From: Sedimentitalea sp042687825
Lineage (GTDB): Bacteria; Pseudomonadota; Alphaproteobacteria; Rhodobacterales; Rhodobacteraceae
Reading direction: 5' to 3'
Assembly (NCBI RefSeq): GCF_042687825.1
Contig: NZ_JBHUQE010000002.1
Coordinates: forward strand, 186,001 to 250,000
DNA length: 64,000 nt
Made by a program: the position numbers and the translations under genes. Each line of letters begins with the position of its first letter. Position 1 is the stretch's first letter. Shown piece after piece: positions 38,484 to 46,319 of the stretch. The notes under the pieces were generated by a model. That model saw nothing but the letters and a program-made list of their open reading frames with translations, had not been told where the DNA came from and did not search any database.

Positions 38484-38795
38484 TGTCATGATCTGCGAAG
38501 CCAATGGGAATGCGCATCGCCGGACCAAACCGAACCACCCGTGGACGAAGGGTCGGGACGAGCGCATGAACCGCGCGATCAAGGACGCACGGTCAAGCGC
38601 CACCACTACGACAGCCACGATCAGCCGCGTATCCACCTTTCCGACTTCTCAATTGCTTACAGTTTCGCCCGGCGTTTGATGACGCTCGGTGGTCTCACGC
38701 CATACGAGTACTTCTGCAAAATCCGGACTTCGGGACCAGATCGATTCACCGTCAATCCGATCCACGAGATGCCGGGATTGAACATTCCGTCATGC
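38484..38795 (+). pseudogene. IS481-family transposase C-terminal fragment, frameshifted
   Basis: Plus-strand remains of the DDE transposase C-terminus. 38488 onward reads MICEANGNAHRRTKPNHPWTKG then ERMNRAIKDA. A base is missing near 38590, after which another frame continues TVKRHHYDSHDQPRIHLSDF, FARRLMTLGGLTPYEYFCKI and NPIHEMPGLN, the usual IS481 C-terminus. The N-terminal half is absent and replaced by the recombinase scrap. Confidence 0.7.
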
Positions 38796-39311
38796 CGGTC
38801 CTTTTCGCTATAGCTCCCGTTGCAAAAAGACCGATTAGCATTGAGGATCAGGCTGCCGAATTCCGCCAACTCGCGTGAGACATCGGTTGCGGCTCGGATT
38901 GTGCGCTTGCGCCAAAGGAACAAAGCGAAATCATTCCCGCGGCCGCAATTATTTGTCCTGGCACACGCAGTCTCTGACAGGGGAGTTCCCCTGGAAATTC
39001 TGCAATTCAGCGGACACTCGGCCAAAGAAAAAGACTGGCGGCGGCGGGGCTTAGGGGCCATAGGAGGCGGGGCTTGCCGTCGCGTCCGACAGGGGCGGCG
39101 TGCTTTGCCGGCGCGGACGAAAGGTGCCATTGCCATCCGGAGCGGTGGCGATCCGCCTGCGGTTCATGGCGTTTGTCTGCATGCAGGCGGTACCAGAGCA
39201 AGGCGACATCCGCAACTTGCCAATACCTGGACAATGCGGGGATTGCAGGCTGCGCCGACCGGTCCGGGACCGGACTGACGCAATGTTCTCTAGGTGTTGT
39301 CTGTGCGGGCG
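38796..39311. other. Non-coding stretch after the mobile-element scar
   Basis: About 500 bases with several overlapping open frames on both strands but no protein-like sequence or ribosome site. Composition and lack of homology suggest decayed DNA at the right edge of the accessory block. The Cache-protein gene on the minus strand ends at its far side. Confidence 0.5.
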
Positions 39312-39755
39312 TTACTTGTAGTAGCCGACGCCGCAGATTTGATCGTCGACCTTGGTCAGGATGGATTCCTTTTCGGAAACCTCGGTCTCGCCCGGACGTG
39401 GCCACTGATACTCGACCGAGTGGTATTCGCCAGCGACAGCCGTGGTATAGATCGACTCGCCCAGCTTGTTCCCCGCCTTGTCTTCCAGGCCGCGCAGGCT
39501 CTTGCCGACCAGATCGGGATTGGCGCCATGTGCCGAGAAGTTGCCGTCTGCATCGCCGCAGAACACATAGAGATCCTTGGCGCGGAAAGGCGCTTCGCCG
39601 GAATTGAACGCGGCCAGCGCGGCCTCTTCGTTGGCAGTCAGCGCGTTGGTCGCAGCTTCGACCATCGCCTGGGCTTCTTCCGCGGTTCCAAACTCGTCAG
39701 CAACGGCACCCGTTGCCGCAATCGCCAGAGCACCGGCCACTAGTATCTTACGCAT
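39312..39755 (-). CDS. Periplasmic stand-alone single-Cache-domain protein
   Basis: 147-residue exported protein: signal peptide MRKILVAGALAIAATGAVA, then an acidic helix and one small Cache-type sensor fold (FRAKDLYVFCGDADGNFSAHG, LVGKSLRGLEDKAGNKLGESIY, VEYQWPRPGETEVSEKESILTKVDDQICGVGYY). Cache domains usually sit on chemoreceptors or kinases; here the domain is alone and soluble, as in a known group of periplasmic Cache proteins. The pair C at VFCGD and C at QICGV could form a disulfide. GGAGGAGG just before the ATG at 39755 is a very strong ribosome site. Ligand unknown. Confidence 0.82.
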   Translation of the reverse strand: MRKILVAGALAIAATGAVADEFGTAEEAQAMVEAATNALTANEEAALAAFNSGEAPFRAKDLYVFCGDADGNFSAHGANPDLVGKSLRGLEDKAGNKLGESIYTTAVAGEYHSVEYQWPRPGETEVSEKESILTKVDDQICGVGYYK

Positions 39756-40146
39756 TATTTCCTCCTCCAAGGGTATTGCCAGATTGTATCGCACAACGTC
39801 GCATCGGCGGATGGATGAACAAGGGTTCATCTGAACGGCGACATCGAGCGTGACACACGCTTATGGTGTTTCATAACCAGCGGTCAACAGCGACAGATCG
39901 CCCTAGATCCAGCGCCCATCCGCCGCCGAAAACGCCGAAAACGGTATCTGCAGGCGTTTGACCTGGCGCCGAACCCAAGCGGATGAAATGTCGCGAGCCG
40001 TCAAAAACGTAGCATAATCAGTTGTATGGCGCTTGGATTGGAAGGGCGCGCTGCATCGGATCACAACGCCGGGTCGCTGTGAAACGATCCTTGACGAAAC
40101 CGGCAGCCTGCGGGGGCAGGGCGCGAAGCGGAGGCCAATCGGCAAA
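39756..40146. other. Intergenic region between Cache protein and peroxiredoxin genes
   Basis: Holds the leader of the minus-strand Cache-protein gene next to 39755. The remainder is without a convincing gene, RNA or repeat. A hairpin terminator of the peroxiredoxin gene begins at its right end. Confidence 0.5.
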
Positions 40147-40167
40147 GGCCCGCCGAAATGGCGGGCC
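40144..40167 (-). terminator. Intrinsic terminator after peroxiredoxin
   Basis: Perfect eight-base stem GGCCCGCC (40147-40154) and GGCGGGCC (40160-40167) with a five-base loop, followed on the minus strand by TTT. It lies 39 bases past the peroxiredoxin stop. Confidence 0.65.
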
Positions 40168-40205
40168 CAATCGAAGGTTGTGGATCAATGTTCGGGCCGG
40201 TCCGC

Positions 40206-40754
40206 TCAGGCGGCGACGCCAGCCTTCTGTTCGGTCAGATAGGACAGCAGCGTTTCCGGTGAAGACACGCCATAGGGGTCCTCGGGGTGGTTGTCGCTCA
40301 TGCCTGGCTCTTCGAACCAGGCCTCGACGACCCCGTCATCGATCACGGCGGCATAGCGCCAGCTGCGCATGCCAAAGCCCAGATTGTCCTTGGCGACCAA
40401 CATGCCCATCTTGCGGGTGAACTCGCCCGAGCCGTCCGGGATGACCGTGACGTTTTTCAGGTCCTGGGCCTCGGCCCATTTGTTCATGACAAAGCTGTCA
40501 TTCACCGACATGCAATAGATCGCGTCGATGCCCTGGGCGGCGAAATCCGCGAATCCGTTCTCGAAACCGGGCAGCTGATAGGTCGAACAGGTGGGGGTAA
40601 AGGCACCGGGCAACGAGAACAGGATCACCCGCTTGCCGGCGAAATAATCCGCCGTGGTCTTGTCCTGCCAGCGAAACGGGTTGGGGCCGCCAATGGCCTC
40701 GTCGCGCACGCGGGTGTGAAAGGTCACCTCGGGCAGTTTTACTCCGGCTTTCAT
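40206..40754 (-). CDS. Peroxiredoxin, Prx5 type
   Basis: 182-residue thiol peroxidase of the Prx5 group. The peroxidatic cysteine is C56 in SLPGAFTPTCSTYQLPGF, the hallmark of the family. The KWAEAQDLKNVTVIPDGSGEFTRKMGM segment and RSWRYAAVIDDGVVEAWFEEPG are also Prx5-typical. It reduces hydrogen peroxide and alkyl peroxides using thiols such as glutathione/glutaredoxin. Its own terminator follows. It is divergent from lipA, with about 270 bases of leader between them. Confidence 0.95.
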   Translation of the reverse strand: MKAGVKLPEVTFHTRVRDEAIGGPNPFRWQDKTTADYFAGKRVILFSLPGAFTPTCSTYQLPGFENGFADFAAQGIDAIYCMSVNDSFVMNKWAEAQDLKNVTVIPDGSGEFTRKMGMLVAKDNLGFGMRSWRYAAVIDDGVVEAWFEEPGMSDNHPEDPYGVSSPETLLSYLTEQKAGVAA

Positions 40755-41024
40755 CTCGAACTCCTCTTGGTCTTGCGATATTCGAGACCCGCTTAGAACG
40801 ATTCCAGCTTGCCTTCAACTCTTGAAATGCTGCATATGCATTCATATCGAAAGCCGGCGAAATGCAAAAATTTCAACTGCCTGCGGTTGGCTGAAACGAG
40901 TCTCGGCCAGTCGCTTTTGCAGGTGCGGCGAACCGGTGCATAGCGGCCATGCGCCGCTGGCGGTTCTAATGACGCTGCGTTATGATAAAAACAGCGAACC
41001 CGTTTCAGCAGCCAAGGCCAGTCC

Positions 41025-41975
41025 ATGCGTGATTTGAAGATCCCCGAGCAACGCCACCCGGAAAAGGCGCATCGTCCCGACAATGCCCAGCCCAAGAAAC
41101 CGGACTGGATACGCGTCAAGGCACCGGGCGGCAAGGGCTATGCGGACACCCGCAAGATCATGCGCGACAACAGCCTGGTGACGGTCTGCGAAGAGGCCGG
41201 TTGTCCCAATGTCGGCGAATGCTGGAGCCAGGGCCACGCCACCATGATGATCATGGGCGAGATCTGCACCCGCGGCTGCACCTTTTGCAACATCGCCACC
41301 GGACGTCCAGACACGCTGGACGCCTTCGAGCCGGGCCGGGTCGCGCATGCGGTCGAGAAACTGGGGCTGAACCATGTGGTGATCACCTCGGTGGACCGCG
41401 ACGATCTGGCCGATGGCGGTGCCGACCATTTCGCCCAGACCATCCGCGCAGTGCGCCACCGCAGCCCCAAGACCACCATCGAAATCCTGACGCCGGACTT
41501 TCTGAAATGCGACTCCACGGTGCTCGAAACCGTGGTCGAGGCGCGCCCTGACGTGTTCAACCACAATCTGGAAACCGTGCCCGGGCTCTATCCCACGGTG
41601 CGCCCCGGCGCGCGCTATTTCCACAGCCTGCGCCTGCTGCAGCGCGTCAAGGAAATGGATCCGTCGATGTTCACCAAGTCCGGCATCATGGTCGGTCTGG
41701 GCGAGGACGAACAGGCGGTGCGACAGGTGATGGACGACATGCGCGCCGCCGATGTCGATTTCCTGACCATCGGCCAGTATCTGCAGCCGACACCGAAACA
41801 TCACCGGGTCGACCGCTTTGTCACGCCCGAGGAATTCGCGGCCTATGAAAAGGCCGCCTTTGGCAAGGGGTTCCTGATGGTGTCGGCGACGCCGCTGACC
41901 CGGTCCTCGTATCATGCCGGCGACGATTTCGCGCGCCTGCGCACGGCGCGGCAGCAAAAGCTGGAACAGGTCTGA
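41025..41975 (+). CDS. lipA: Lipoyl synthase
   Basis: 316-residue radical-SAM enzyme that inserts two sulfurs into octanoyl groups on lipoyl domains. Both cluster sites are complete: the auxiliary CX4CX5C (C55, C60, C66 in VTVCEEAGCPNVGECW) and the radical-SAM CX3CX2C (C81, C85, C88 in GEICTRGCTFCNI). The terminal RTARQQKLEQV fits. The enzyme consumes its auxiliary Fe-S cluster, which ties it functionally to the suf operon elsewhere in the window. Length and frame are normal. Confidence 0.97.
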   Translation: MRDLKIPEQRHPEKAHRPDNAQPKKPDWIRVKAPGGKGYADTRKIMRDNSLVTVCEEAGCPNVGECWSQGHATMMIMGEICTRGCTFCNIATGRPDTLDAFEPGRVAHAVEKLGLNHVVITSVDRDDLADGGADHFAQTIRAVRHRSPKTTIEILTPDFLKCDSTVLETVVEARPDVFNHNLETVPGLYPTVRPGARYFHSLRLLQRVKEMDPSMFTKSGIMVGLGEDEQAVRQVMDDMRAADVDFLTIGQYLQPTPKHHRVDRFVTPEEFAAYEKAAFGKGFLMVSATPLTRSSYHAGDDFARLRTARQQKLEQV

Positions 41976-42042
41976 ACCTCTGCCCGCGATCCAGCGGCCA
42001 TGATGCGGCATCGGGCGCGGTGCTGCGCCCGGTGTTACGGGG

Positions 42043-42921
42043 TCAGGGCAGGGCCAATAGATAGGCGGCGATGGCGGCGCGATCCTCTTTCGTCAACTTG
42101 CCCATGTTGGCCACGACCTTGCCCATCTGGCCGCCGGCGCTGTCGTAATCCGGGGTGAATCCGGTTTCCAGATAAAAGGCGATGTCGGTGGCGTTCCATT
42201 TCAGGTTCGCCGGGTCGATCGCCGGGATCTTGCCCTTGCCCGACGGGTTCGGTGCGCCGGCCATCCAGCGGCTGCGGTCCAGTCCGCCGGTGGCATCACG
42301 GGGCGTGTGGCATTCGCCGCAATGGCCCAGCGCCTCGACCAGATAGCGGCCACGTTCCAGCTCGGGCGTGGCGGCCTCGGTCAGAACCCAGTCCGGCGAC
42401 ATGTTGATGCGTTTCCACAGGCCCAGCGCCCGGCGGATATTGAACGGAAAGCCCAGCTCGTGCGGCAGGCTGGCCACGTCCGATACCGGAAGCGTGTCCA
42501 GAAACGCCTTGAGATCGGCGACATCCTGCGGCTGCATCCGGACATAGGTTGTATAGGGCAGCGAGGGGTACAGATGCCGGCCCTCGGGCGAGACGCCGGC
42601 GATCAGCGCATTGGCCAGGTCCTGGGCGCTCCAGCCACCGATGCCGGCCGGGCCGGGCGAGATGTTGGGCGCGATGAAGGTGCCAAAGGGGCTGACCATG
42701 CGATAGCCGCCCGAAAGAACCAGTTTGTCGTCCTCCTTGGCGTCAGGTGCCGTGTGGCAGGACGCACAGCCGCCGGCCCAGAACACCGTTTCGCCTTTTG
42801 CCGCATCGCCGGTCAGACCGGCCATCAGATCGTCGCGTACGGGCCGGGGGGCGCTCAGAATATAGGCCGCGACGGCCGCTAGTATCGCCAGCCCAAGGCC
42901 CAGCCTGATCACTCGTGACAT
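42043..42921 (-). CDS. Membrane-anchored dihaem cytochrome c
   Basis: 292-residue protein with an uncleaved or cleavable N-terminal hydrophobic segment (LGLGLAILAAVAAYILSAP) and two haem c sites, CASCH (52-56) and CGECH (201-205). LSGGYRMVSPFGTFIAPNISPGP and the closing KLTKEDRAAIAAYLLALP match the cytochrome subunits of dehydrogenase complexes such as gluconate or alcohol dehydrogenase, which carry three haems; this protein has only two. No dehydrogenase gene is adjacent. A cytochrome c' gene lies just upstream on the same strand, and the two may be cotranscribed, although a hairpin separates them. Confidence 0.88.
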   Translation of the reverse strand: MSRVIRLGLGLAILAAVAAYILSAPRPVRDDLMAGLTGDAAKGETVFWAGGCASCHTAPDAKEDDKLVLSGGYRMVSPFGTFIAPNISPGPAGIGGWSAQDLANALIAGVSPEGRHLYPSLPYTTYVRMQPQDVADLKAFLDTLPVSDVASLPHELGFPFNIRRALGLWKRINMSPDWVLTEAATPELERGRYLVEALGHCGECHTPRDATGGLDRSRWMAGAPNPSGKGKIPAIDPANLKWNATDIAFYLETGFTPDYDSAGGQMGKVVANMGKLTKEDRAAIAAYLLALP

Positions 42922-42963
42922 CGGGTTCCTCGTTATCGGTGGCCGGTTCGGGGCCGCATGGAA

Positions 42964-42985
42964 CGGGGCGGCCGAGACCGCCCCG
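42964..42985 (-). terminator. Hairpin between the two cytochrome genes
   Basis: Perfect eight-base stem CGGGGCGG (42964-42971) and CCGCCCCG (42978-42985) between the cytochrome c' stop and the dihaem cytochrome start. Only TT follows, so it may attenuate rather than stop transcription. Confidence 0.4.
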
Positions 42986-43006
42986 AAAATCAGTATCGCC
43001 GTGCCG

Positions 43007-43492
43007 TCAGTTCATGGGCTTGCGATAGGTCTCGTGGCAATTGGTGCAAGCCTTGCCCAGCGGTCCGATGGCGCCCCGCAGCGCGTCCAGACCACCGCCG
43101 GCGGCCTGTTCCATGTTGGCCGCGGCTTCGACCATTGCCTTGGCGCTTTCGCCGACCTTGCTGTCGGCTTCCCAGATTTTCGGCAGGGCCTCGGTGGCCT
43201 CGTCGCCCAGGGTCTGATTGTCGGAACCAGGCGGCCAATAGCGCGACTGGTCCAGTTTGATCAGGGTCGTCAGATTCGATGCGGCGGCGCTGGCGGCAGC
43301 GGCATCGTATTCGACGGCCCCTTTTGCCATTTCGCCCAGCAGCTCGATATTGAACGCATACAGCGTCATCTGCGATTGCCGGGCCTGAACCGCGGCCATG
43401 GTCGCCTTGTTGGCGTGACCGTCACTTACTGCGGTTGTACCGACTACGCCCGCTACAAGCAGACCGGTCATCAGTGTCAATCCGTATTTCAT
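43007..43492 (-). CDS. Cytochrome c' (four-helix, class II)
   Basis: 161-residue periplasmic cytochrome with signal peptide (MKYGLTLMTGLLVAGVVGTTAVSD) and a C-terminal haem site CTNCH (149-153), the class II arrangement. The four-helix character (KATMAAVQARQSQMTLYAFNIELLGEMAKG) and conserved RYWPPGSDN region fit cytochrome c'/c-556. Such proteins bind NO or take part in periplasmic electron transfer; which applies is not decided by sequence alone. The 91-base gap to the divergent LysR-type gene is AT-rich and should hold both promoters. Confidence 0.88.
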   Translation of the reverse strand: MKYGLTLMTGLLVAGVVGTTAVSDGHANKATMAAVQARQSQMTLYAFNIELLGEMAKGAVEYDAAAASAAASNLTTLIKLDQSRYWPPGSDNQTLGDEATEALPKIWEADSKVGESAKAMVEAAANMEQAAGGGLDALRGAIGPLGKACTNCHETYRKPMN

Positions 43493-43583
43493 CGAAACCC
43501 TCCAGGAAAACTGTTATGCGATCCAATATACATGTGAGTTTTTTGGGGTATACTGGAAAAATACGCATAGGACCTCTTAATTC

Positions 43584-44444
43584 ATGCACAGTCAGAATTG
43601 GGACAATCTGCGCTTTGTTCTGACCGTGGCAGATCATGGATCGGTCAGCGCAGCCGCGCGGGCCCTGGGGGTCAATCATGCCACCGTGCTGCGCCGGGTG
43701 GCGGCCTTTGAGGCAGACCATGGCGGCCCGGTATTCGAAAAATCCGCCAGTGGCTATCGGGTTCTTCCGGCACGGGAAAAAGTAATCGAGGCCGCGCGGG
43801 ACGTGGAAAACGCGGTCATGTCGGTGAGCCGGCTGATGCATGGCGCGATGGCGCCGCTGCGCGGGCTGGTGCGAGTGTCGTCCACCGATTCTTTCTGTCA
43901 GATGCTGTTGCCCCCGGTGGCGGCGCGGTTGCATGCCGAATCCGCCGAGTTGCAGATCAATCTGCTGAGCAGCAACAGCCATCTCGATTTCGCCCGGATG
44001 CAGGCCGACATTTCCGTGCGCCCGGCGCGGAACCTGCCCGAGGGCATGGTCGGAAAATCCGTCGCGAATCTGGCCTTTCGAGCCTATGCCACCGCCGATG
44101 CGCCGCGCCGCTGGCTGGGGCTGAGCGGCGCATTGGGGCGCTCGGCGCCGGGCGTCTGGATGGCCGAGGCGGTCGCACCAGATCAGATTGTGGCCGGGGC
44201 GGACAGTTTCATGGTGCTGCGGGAACTGGCGCGGACGGGGATGGGAATTGCGGTCTTGCCGGTCTTTGTCGGTGCGGTTACCCCCGGATTGCGACCGCTG
44301 CCCCGGGCGATTCCCGAAATGGCGGTGCCGATCTGGGTGGGCACCCATTCCGATCTGTGCGATGTGCCGCGCATTCGCATCGTGCGTGACCGCATCCTGC
44401 AGTTTCTGGCCGACCGGGCCGATGCGCTGGCGGGGACCAACTGA
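43584..44444 (+). CDS. LysR-type transcriptional regulator
   Basis: 286-residue regulator. The N-terminal winged helix-turn-helix reads NWDNLRFVLTVADHGSVSAAARALGVNHATVLRRVAAFE, the usual LysR pattern, followed by the linker and a two-lobe effector domain. The segment GLVRVSSTDSFCQMLLPPV begins the first lobe. It is divergent from the cytochrome c' gene, the typical layout for a LysR regulator and its target, so control of the cytochromes is plausible. No inducer can be named. Confidence 0.88.
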   Translation: MHSQNWDNLRFVLTVADHGSVSAAARALGVNHATVLRRVAAFEADHGGPVFEKSASGYRVLPAREKVIEAARDVENAVMSVSRLMHGAMAPLRGLVRVSSTDSFCQMLLPPVAARLHAESAELQINLLSSNSHLDFARMQADISVRPARNLPEGMVGKSVANLAFRAYATADAPRRWLGLSGALGRSAPGVWMAEAVAPDQIVAGADSFMVLRELARTGMGIAVLPVFVGAVTPGLRPLPRAIPEMAVPIWVGTHSDLCDVPRIRIVRDRILQFLADRADALAGTN

Positions 44445-44452
44445 TCCCGTAC

Positions 44453-44614
44453 TCATCGCCGCAGCCGCTGTGCCGTTGCCCAGTCGGGCCACCAGCCCAG
44501 CCATTCCAGGACCACCACGGACAGGCACAGCACCAGTATCGCCAGCACCAGCGCGACTCGCCGGCCCGAAGGCGGGTTGCGCGCCCAGCGCGACATCCGC
44601 AACAGCCAGCGCAT
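44453..44614 (-). CDS. Small single-helix membrane protein downstream of hpt
   Basis: 53-residue protein: a basic N-terminus (MRWLLRMSRWARNPPSGRR), one hydrophobic helix (VALVLAILVLCLSVVVLEWLGWWP) and a short tail. The ATG at 44614 starts one base after the hpt stop codon, so translation is probably coupled; an ATG six codons further in is an alternative. The pattern MSRWARxPPS followed by one helix is one I know from Rhodobacterales. Function unknown. Confidence 0.65.
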   Translation of the reverse strand: MRWLLRMSRWARNPPSGRRVALVLAILVLCLSVVVLEWLGWWPDWATAQRLRR

Positions 44615-44615
44615 G

Positions 44616-45152
44616 TCAGGTGAACCGGACCTTGCCGATATAGGGCAGGTTGCGGTTGCGCTGCGCATAGTCGATGCCATAGCCGACGACGAACTCGTCC
44701 GGTATCTCGAAACCGATCCAGTCGGCGCGGAAATCCACTTCACGGCGGCTGGGTTTGTCCAACAGCGCGATCGAGCGCAGACGTGCCGGCTGGCGGCTGG
44801 CCAGCAGGTGGGTCACATGGTTCAGGGTATGGCCGGTATCGACGATATCCTCGACCACCAGCACGTCGCGGCCTTCGATGGCGCCGCGCAGATCCTTGAG
44901 GATACGCACCTCGCGGCTGCTTTCCATCGCGTTGCCATAGGACGAGGCCTCGAGAAAATCGACTTCGATCGGCAGGTCCAGTTCGCGCACCAGATCGGCG
45001 ATGAACACGAAGCTGCCGCGCAACAGCCCGACCACAACCAGCTTGTCGGTGTCGTCGAATTCCGTCGCAATCTCGCGGCACAGCGCCTCGATCCGCGCCG
45101 CGATGGCCTTGGCCGAGATCATCTCGTCAATGACATATGGCCGCTCTGGCAT
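44616..45152 (-). CDS. hpt: Hypoxanthine phosphoribosyltransferase
   Basis: 178-residue purine-salvage enzyme that makes IMP/GMP from hypoxanthine/guanine and PRPP. The PRPP-binding loop is VLVVEDIVDTGHTL, and the LVVVGLLRGSFVFIADLVREL and later DFRADWIGFEIPDEFVVGYGIDY segments are family-typical. The ATG at 45152 follows GGGGAC; a ten-codon extension upstream is possible but less likely. It is cotranscribed with the small membrane-protein gene. Confidence 0.95.
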   Translation of the reverse strand: MPERPYVIDEMISAKAIAARIEALCREIATEFDDTDKLVVVGLLRGSFVFIADLVRELDLPIEVDFLEASSYGNAMESSREVRILKDLRGAIEGRDVLVVEDIVDTGHTLNHVTHLLASRQPARLRSIALLDKPSRREVDFRADWIGFEIPDEFVVGYGIDYAQRNRNLPYIGKVRFT

Positions 45153-45228
45153 GGTGTCCCCTTGATCTTTTGGCCCGAGCATACGACATCACGCGCCACT
45201 GTCATCCACGAAACGGCCGGTCTGATCC

Positions 45229-45681
45229 ATGCCCACCCATTCGGAAACCCGCGCGCTGCCCTATTCGGCCCAGCAGATGTACGACCTGGTGGCGGATGTC
45301 GGGCGTTATCCCGAGTTTCTGCCCTGGTGTGCGGCGGCGCGGGTCCGCAAGGTGACCCCTGCGGGCGAGGCGCGCCTGATGGAAGCGGATCTGGTGATCA
45401 GCTTCAAGGCGTTCCGCGAACGGTTCGGCAGCCGGGTCATGCTGTGGCCCGAAAAAAAGAAGATCGACACCGAATATATCGACGGGCCGTTCAAATACAT
45501 GATCTCGCACTGGGCCTTTGCCGATACGCCGACCGGGTGCGATGTCTCGTTTCACGTCGATTTCCAGTTCAAGAACGTGATCCTGCAAAAGGTCATCGGC
45601 CTGGTGTTCAACGAGGCGATGCACCGGATCGTCCGTGCCTTTGAAACCCGCGCCCAGGCGCTCTATGGGGCGGGTTCTTGA
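45229..45681 (+). CDS. RatA/COQ10-type START-domain protein
   Basis: 150-residue SRPBCC/START-fold protein. TRALPYSAQQMYDLVADVGRYPEFLPWCAAARV, the FRERFGSRVMLWPEKKKIDTEYIDGPFKYM stretch and VDFQFKNVILQKVIGLVFNEAMHRIV match the RatA/Coq10 family. Alphaproteobacterial members are better read as ubiquinone-binding chaperones of the Coq10 type than as toxins, and no antitoxin partner (RatB) is adjacent. Start and length are normal. Confidence 0.88.
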   Translation: MPTHSETRALPYSAQQMYDLVADVGRYPEFLPWCAAARVRKVTPAGEARLMEADLVISFKAFRERFGSRVMLWPEKKKIDTEYIDGPFKYMISHWAFADTPTGCDVSFHVDFQFKNVILQKVIGLVFNEAMHRIVRAFETRAQALYGAGS

Positions 45682-45712
45682 CGCCGGTTGCCGCGCCGCG
45701 CAGTCTGGCGGC

Positions 45713-46273
45713 ATGCTTATCCGGATTGTCCTGTTTCTGCTATCCCTGACCGGCCCTGCCATTGCCTCGGAGGCTTGCGACGATCTTTGGCTCAGCCGCA
45801 ATCAGATCATGGATCGGGCCGGGTATTGCTTTGCCAGCCCGTTGGGGCAGGCGCTGTTTGACAATACCGGTTGTACCGCCGGGCAAATCCGGCTGTCCCC
45901 GGCGGATCAGCAGGATATCGGCAAGCTGCGCGCGCTTGAGGCGCGGATCGGGTGCCGGGTGGACACGAACCGGCGCTGGCTGAACCTGACCGACCTGAAT
46001 TTCCGTCTGGCGCTGTCCAGTATTCCGGTGCTGGATGAGTTGCCCGGGGCTTGCCTGGCCTGGACCGGGCCGGAAACGCCGCTCTATGCCGGCCATCAGA
46101 AACCGTTTCACGCCATCGGCCAGATCGTGCCCGGCGACAAGATCGGGTTCGACCACTGGCCGGTCGGAGACTGGACCTATGTGACCGCCCACACGCCCCA
46201 TGGGCACGCGTTCAAAAGTGCCGGCTGGCTCTATTGGCCGGGCCGGATCCCCTGTTCGGAAATGATCCCGTGA
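45713..46273 (+). CDS. Secreted YARHG/DUF4453-like protein
   Basis: 186-residue exported protein. Signal peptide MLIRIVLFLLSLTGPAIAS is followed by CDDLWLSRNQIMDRAGYCFASPLGQALFDNTGC, a YARHG-like motif with paired cysteines, then a C-terminal domain with several tryptophans (CLAWTGPETPLYAGHQKPFHAIGQI). The composition suggests a disulfide-bonded periplasmic or extracellular domain, as in the Rhodobacterales DUF4453 family. Function unknown. It follows the RatA-like gene by 31 bases on the same strand. Confidence 0.75.
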   Translation: MLIRIVLFLLSLTGPAIASEACDDLWLSRNQIMDRAGYCFASPLGQALFDNTGCTAGQIRLSPADQQDIGKLRALEARIGCRVDTNRRWLNLTDLNFRLALSSIPVLDELPGACLAWTGPETPLYAGHQKPFHAIGQIVPGDKIGFDHWPVGDWTYVTAHTPHGHAFKSAGWLYWPGRIPCSEMIP

Positions 46274-46319
46274 CCTGCCCGGGCCGTTTGCGAAGATACC
46301 GGCAGGGCCGTGCCCGATC

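Noticed and set aside
38796..39280. Open frames on both strands after the IS481 piece
   Set aside because: Overlapping, without start signals or protein character; probably decayed DNA.
45229..45681. RatA toxin of a toxin-antitoxin pair
   Set aside because: No RatB partner is adjacent, and alphaproteobacterial members resemble Coq10 ubiquinone-binding proteins.
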